From Planctomycetota bacterium (GTDB taxonomy: Bacteria; Planctomycetota; Phycisphaerae; WQYP01), in contig JAJZCT010000151.1 of NCBI GenBank assembly GCA_021828925.1, positions 1-7,551 on the forward strand: a stretch of 7,551 nucleotides of DNA. The letters run 5' to 3'. This document shows, piece after piece, positions 5,440-7,551 of the stretch (position 1 is its first letter; every line of letters begins with the position of its first letter). A program made the position numbers and the translations under genes. The notes below the pieces were generated by a model, which saw only the letters and a program-made list of their open reading frames with translations, made no database searches and was not told the origin of the DNA.

Positions 5440-5484
5440 GCGGGCGAAGGGACTCGAACCCTCAACAGCCAGCTTGGAAGGCTG
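5440..5484 (-). pseudogene. tRNA-Gly(TCC) 3' fragment, from anticodon arm to acceptor
   Basis: On the minus strand the sequence supplies tRNA positions 28-72. The anticodon loop is CTTCCAA with anticodon TCC, and CAGC/GCTG gives four stem pairs. The T arm is GAGGG-TTCGAGT-CCCTT, and the acceptor 3' strand is CGCCCGC (5446-5440), followed by T. No CCA is encoded next to it. The D arm and 5' acceptor strand are missing: beyond 5484 the sequence no longer fits tRNA, and the base pair 27-43 fails (G-G). It cannot make a working tRNA. A 3' fragment ending in the anticodon arm is the usual footprint of an element integrated into a tRNA gene. Confidence 0.75.
5468..5481. repeat. tRNA-Gly-derived core repeat, copy 2 (attachment-site-like)
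   Basis: Exact 14-bp repeat of 2826-2839, here inside the tRNA-Gly fragment (tRNA positions 31-44). The two copies bracket the AbiE-like operon 2,642 bases apart and in the same orientation. Confidence 0.55.
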
Positions 5485-5674
5485 CAAGAACATGGGGCGA
5501 ACGCTGGAAAAACCATGGATTTGAAGAACGCGCAACCACCGGCGCAACCATGGTTTGTGCCAGATTCGGATTTGTTGGTGATCATCGAGAATTGGAATTC
5601 ACTGGAACCGCCAATAAAGTTGGCTGTTATGGCTTTGGTTCGGACTTCATTGGAGCGGGGAAGAAAATAATTTA

Positions 5675-5693
5675 GGGGGTTCAACGTACCCCC
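5675..5693. terminator. Weak hairpin after the integrase-type remnant
   Basis: GGGGGT (5675-5680) pairs with ACCCCC (5688-5693) around a seven-base loop, five bases after the TAA of the remnant. No T-tract follows on the plus strand, so termination is uncertain. Confidence 0.3.
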
Positions 5694-5788
5694 GCAACGT
5701 CCGATTCCGGCAGTTTCATTACTTCCACCTTCGATGGGACAGCTTCCCGGTCGGAATGACGTTGATCCGGATGGCCGTCGGGAGGCTT

Positions 5789-5806
5789 GTCCCGATACAT
5801 CGGGAC
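5789..5806. repeat. Palindrome GTCCCGAT-AC-ATCGGGAC
   Basis: Perfect eight-base arms around two bases. A second, overlapping pairing is possible: GGACTGGA (5803-5810) with TCCAGTCC (5861-5868). It lies 64-81 bases past the stop of the WG-repeat gene on the minus strand and could act as a terminator-like hairpin, although no T-tract is present. I see nothing else in 5694-5869. Confidence 0.4.
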
Positions 5807-5869
5807 TGGAACATTCCGCCTTTGCACGGCGCACCTGGGCCACTATACCACTACACGTTATCCAGTCCG

Positions 5870-6814
5870 TCACTCATATATGCCCTCCCAAACAGGGATA
5901 CCACGGTGGTCAATCCACATGGCCCTTTTTCCGATGCGGGCGTGCGCGAGCCCGGATTCAAAATCACCTGCCACGTCAAACTCCGGGTGGATCACCCAAT
6001 CACCACTAAGACCAATAAAACCATAACGACCCTCCCACCAAACAGAGGCCAAGCCTTCAGAAAACTCCCTGCATGCCAAGCCTTGGCGTTGCTTCTCGGG
6101 GATACCGACAGGACGGGGTGGAAAACGCGGCGGAATCACGAACTCTCCATTGCGGTTGATAAAGCCACAGTGCCCATCCCGCAAGGCCGGCGCGACGCCG
6201 TTTGTGAAATCACCCACCCGGTTGAATCGTGGAGAAATAACAGACTTGCCGAAGCAATCTATGTAGCCCCATAATCCCTCAACGACGACCCATGCAAGGC
6301 CTTCTTGAAATCCTGCCGCGGCTCCCTCGAACTGCACCGGAACCCGCATATTTCCAAGCAAGTCAAGGTATCCCCAACTCTCGCCGACCGCGACGAGTGC
6401 GAGGCCCTCGTGGAAATCATGGGCAGCGTCGAACCGTGCTGCAAATGCGTCTCGGCCTTGGCGGTCAACGAACCAGCACTTCTCGCCATCACTAACGTCT
6501 GCGAGACCATAACGGAACCAGCCCGCAAAATAAAACCTCGGCTCGATTGCCCATCTACCAGTCGTGTCAACAAAGCCGCATTTGTCCCCGATATCGGCCC
6601 GAGCTAGTCCGTCTGAAAAATCGGCCACGCTGTCGAATTGGTGTGGGATGGCAAGGTTGCCTCTCGCATCGATAAACCCCCATTTGCCGTCTCGTTGCAC
6701 CCGTATCAAGCCCTCAGAATACTGCCCAACACCCTCGTACGCCGGGAGAACCACCTCATTCCCCAACGGATCGATAAACCCCCATCGGTTGTTCCGCATA
6801 ATAGGATAAAGCAT
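5870..6814 (-). CDS. WG-repeat (KWG/beta-propeller-like) protein, candidate partner of the upstream Rhs gene
   Basis: 314 residues made almost entirely of about 34-residue repeats. The pattern is 'W-G-(F/Y)-(I/L)-D-x-x-G-x-x-x-(I/V)-x-P-x-F-x-x-x-x-x-F-x-x-G-L-A'. I count eight repeats and part of a ninth; repeat seven carries an insert of about 18 residues ('PPRPVGIPEKQRQGLACR'). Several copies have Cys for the first Trp (DKCGFVD, EKCWFVD, GHCGFIN). There is no signal peptide or membrane helix, so a cytoplasmic protein is likely. WG repeats are thought to form protein-binding beta structures, and no catalytic motif is visible. The ATG at 6814 has GAGG seven bases upstream. The gene lies 59 bp after the stop of the Rhs gene on the same strand, which is the usual place for a toxin's immunity gene. 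That role is inference only. Confidence 0.88.
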   Translation of the reverse strand: MLYPIMRNNRWGFIDPLGNEVVLPAYEGVGQYSEGLIRVQRDGKWGFIDARGNLAIPHQFDSVADFSDGLARADIGDKCGFVDTTGRWAIEPRFYFAGWFRYGLADVSDGEKCWFVDRQGRDAFAARFDAAHDFHEGLALVAVGESWGYLDLLGNMRVPVQFEGAAAGFQEGLAWVVVEGLWGYIDCFGKSVISPRFNRVGDFTNGVAPALRDGHCGFINRNGEFVIPPRFPPRPVGIPEKQRQGLACREFSEGLASVWWEGRYGFIGLSGDWVIHPEFDVAGDFESGLAHARIGKRAMWIDHRGIPVWEGIYE

Positions 6815-6873
6815 TCCACTTCCTCTACGTCACAAGACCGCAGCACGCTGTCAGCACGAGGGCTGACAATCGG

Positions 6874-7551
6874 CTATCCGGTACATTGGCAAGTGCCGCC
6901 TTGGTTGGCCGAGTTTCCGCCAAATTCCATTCGAAATTCAAATTCCGCAATTTGAAGCGAAAATAGTAGTTCTCCACCAATGTCGTCAAGGATACCGCCG
7001 ATTCCTTTGTTCACGAACTTGCCGCCCATTTTCGCAATGTCCTTAGCGGTGGCTTCAATTTCTTCGGGGCACATCTTCTGGCCTGTGATCTCGTCGTGGA
7101 GGAGTCTCCGTCCATCCTTACTTAGGTTATATTTTTTGACCAAGTCGTTGATATATTTTATGTCGCCCTTGACCGTTCCCCACGGATCCACATTCCCAAC
7201 CGGATTACTCATCACAAACTGATAGGTATTTGCCCCATTGATGTATTGCAAGGGGTCTTGCGATGTCCATGTGCCAAGACTCGTGCTATAATCGCGGTGA
7301 TCAAAATGATACAGTTGCGTTAGCGGGTCCTGCCGGCCGCCTTGATACATATACTGCCAATAGAATTGGTCGCTTTGTCCGTACCAAGCCGGCGCAAGTG
7401 TGGTGACGGTGCCATAAGGGCTGTATACGAACCGTTCCACTACGCCCCACGTTTGCGTTGCTGCATCGTAGCCAACCAGAGCCATTACATTATAGTTTGC
7501 ATCGTACTGCGTGTAGATGCGATCGGCGGGTAACATTACTCCATTGTTGTA
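6874..7551 (-). CDS. Rhs/YD-repeat protein, C-terminal part with variable tail (5' end outside the window)
   Basis: The frame is open to the right edge and gives 225 codons here. The conserved end of the Rhs core is clear: 'YDANYNVMALVGYD', 'GVVERFVYSPYGTVT', 'YQGGRQDPLTQLYHFDHRDY', 'GTWTSQDPLQYINGANTYQF' and the closing 'NPVGNVDPWG'. Rhs proteins build a large shell of YD repeats that encloses a variable C-terminal domain, often a toxin. Here about 100 residues follow the DPWG boundary (6877-7176), including 'GRRLLHDEITGQKMCPEEIE' and a Cys-containing end 'GGTCQCTG'. I cannot assign that domain to a known toxin family, and no textbook nuclease motif stands out. The complete gene should be several kilobases longer. 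The WG-repeat gene follows 59 bp downstream on the same strand. Confidence 0.9.
   Translation of the reverse strand, partial: YNNGVMLPADRIYTQYDANYNVMALVGYDAATQTWGVVERFVYSPYGTVTTLAPAWYGQSDQFYWQYMYQGGRQDPLTQLYHFDHRDYSTSLGTWTSQDPLQYINGANTYQFVMSNPVGNVDPWGTVKGDIKYINDLVKKYNLSKDGRRLLHDEITGQKMCPEEIEATAKDIAKMGGKFVNKGIGGILDDIGGELLFSLQIAEFEFRMEFGGNSANQGGTCQCTG

Larger units (their letters stand above)
5293..5670 (+). pseudogene. Integrase-type C-terminal remnant, copy 2, reading across the antisense tRNA-Gly fragment
   Basis: An open frame of 125 codons follows a TAG at 5290-5292. It reads 'GEGTRTLNSQLGRL' across the antisense strand of the tRNA fragment, a peptide typical of frames running over a tRNA gene, and ends with 'VPDSDLLVIIENWNSLEPPI' and 'KLAVMALVRTS' before TAA at 5668-5670. 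The tail matches copy 1 in pattern and in distance from the core. I recall such tails at the ends of planctomycete integrase-like proteins, but no tyrosine-recombinase catalytic residues are visible upstream, so the body of the gene is missing or diverged. If only the tail is translated, ATG 5515 would give 51 residues with a weak ribosome site. The stop is followed by a 6-bp GGGGGT/ACCCCC hairpin at 5675-5693. Confidence 0.45.

Noticed and set aside
5803..5868. tRNA-like gene suggested by GGACTGGA/TCCAGTCC ends and an anticodon-like CCTTTGCAC
   Set aside because: The length is only 66 bases, no T loop (GTTCRA) is present on either strand in the right place, and the stems do not form a cloverleaf.

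Overview
The window looks like an accessory, island-like stretch of a bacterial chromosome. The ribose-type sugar transporter, the Rhs (YD-repeat) gene, the WG-repeat protein and two integrase-like C-terminal tails joined to tRNA-derived sequence resemble what I know from Planctomycetota. That assignment rests on gene content and memory only and is low to moderate in confidence.

Layout. (1) 1-1138, plus strand: the end of a sugar ABC transporter ATPase overlaps (ATGA) a complete RbsC-type permease. (2) 1139-1408: a non-coding, GC-rich spacer holding a large nested inverted repeat. (3) 1409-2730: a divergent three-gene cassette. A membrane-anchored Xre-type regulator and an HNH protein with a C-terminal hydrophobic glycine-rich tail form a minus-strand operon. 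Opposite them is an LRAT-like (NlpC/P60-superfamily) protein with a C-terminal membrane segment. The two promoters overlap and carry repeats that could be operators. I know of no described system with this trio, so it is the best candidate here for something undescribed. (4) 2731-3036: a decayed integrase-type tail with a 14-bp tRNA-Gly-derived core and a 22-bp perfect palindrome. (5) 3037-5024: an AbiE-like type IV toxin-antitoxin operon on the minus strand, with a good sigma70-type promoter and a palindrome over the predicted transcription start. (6) 5025-5869: mostly non-coding, with a fragment of tRNA-Gly(TCC) (3' half, minus strand), a second copy of the 14-bp core and a second integrase-type tail. 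(7) 5870-7551, minus strand: a partial Rhs-core gene with a roughly 100-residue variable C-terminus, followed 59 bp later by a WG-repeat protein that sits where an immunity gene would be expected.

How the parts fit. The AbiE operon lies between two copies of the same tRNA-Gly anticodon-loop sequence, each followed at the same spacing by a homologous tail. This suggests repeated tyrosine-recombinase integration at a tRNA-Gly gene. The Xre/HNH/LRAT cassette, the AbiE pair and the Rhs/WG pair are all conflict-type modules, so the region reads as a small defence or competition island beside a housekeeping sugar transporter.
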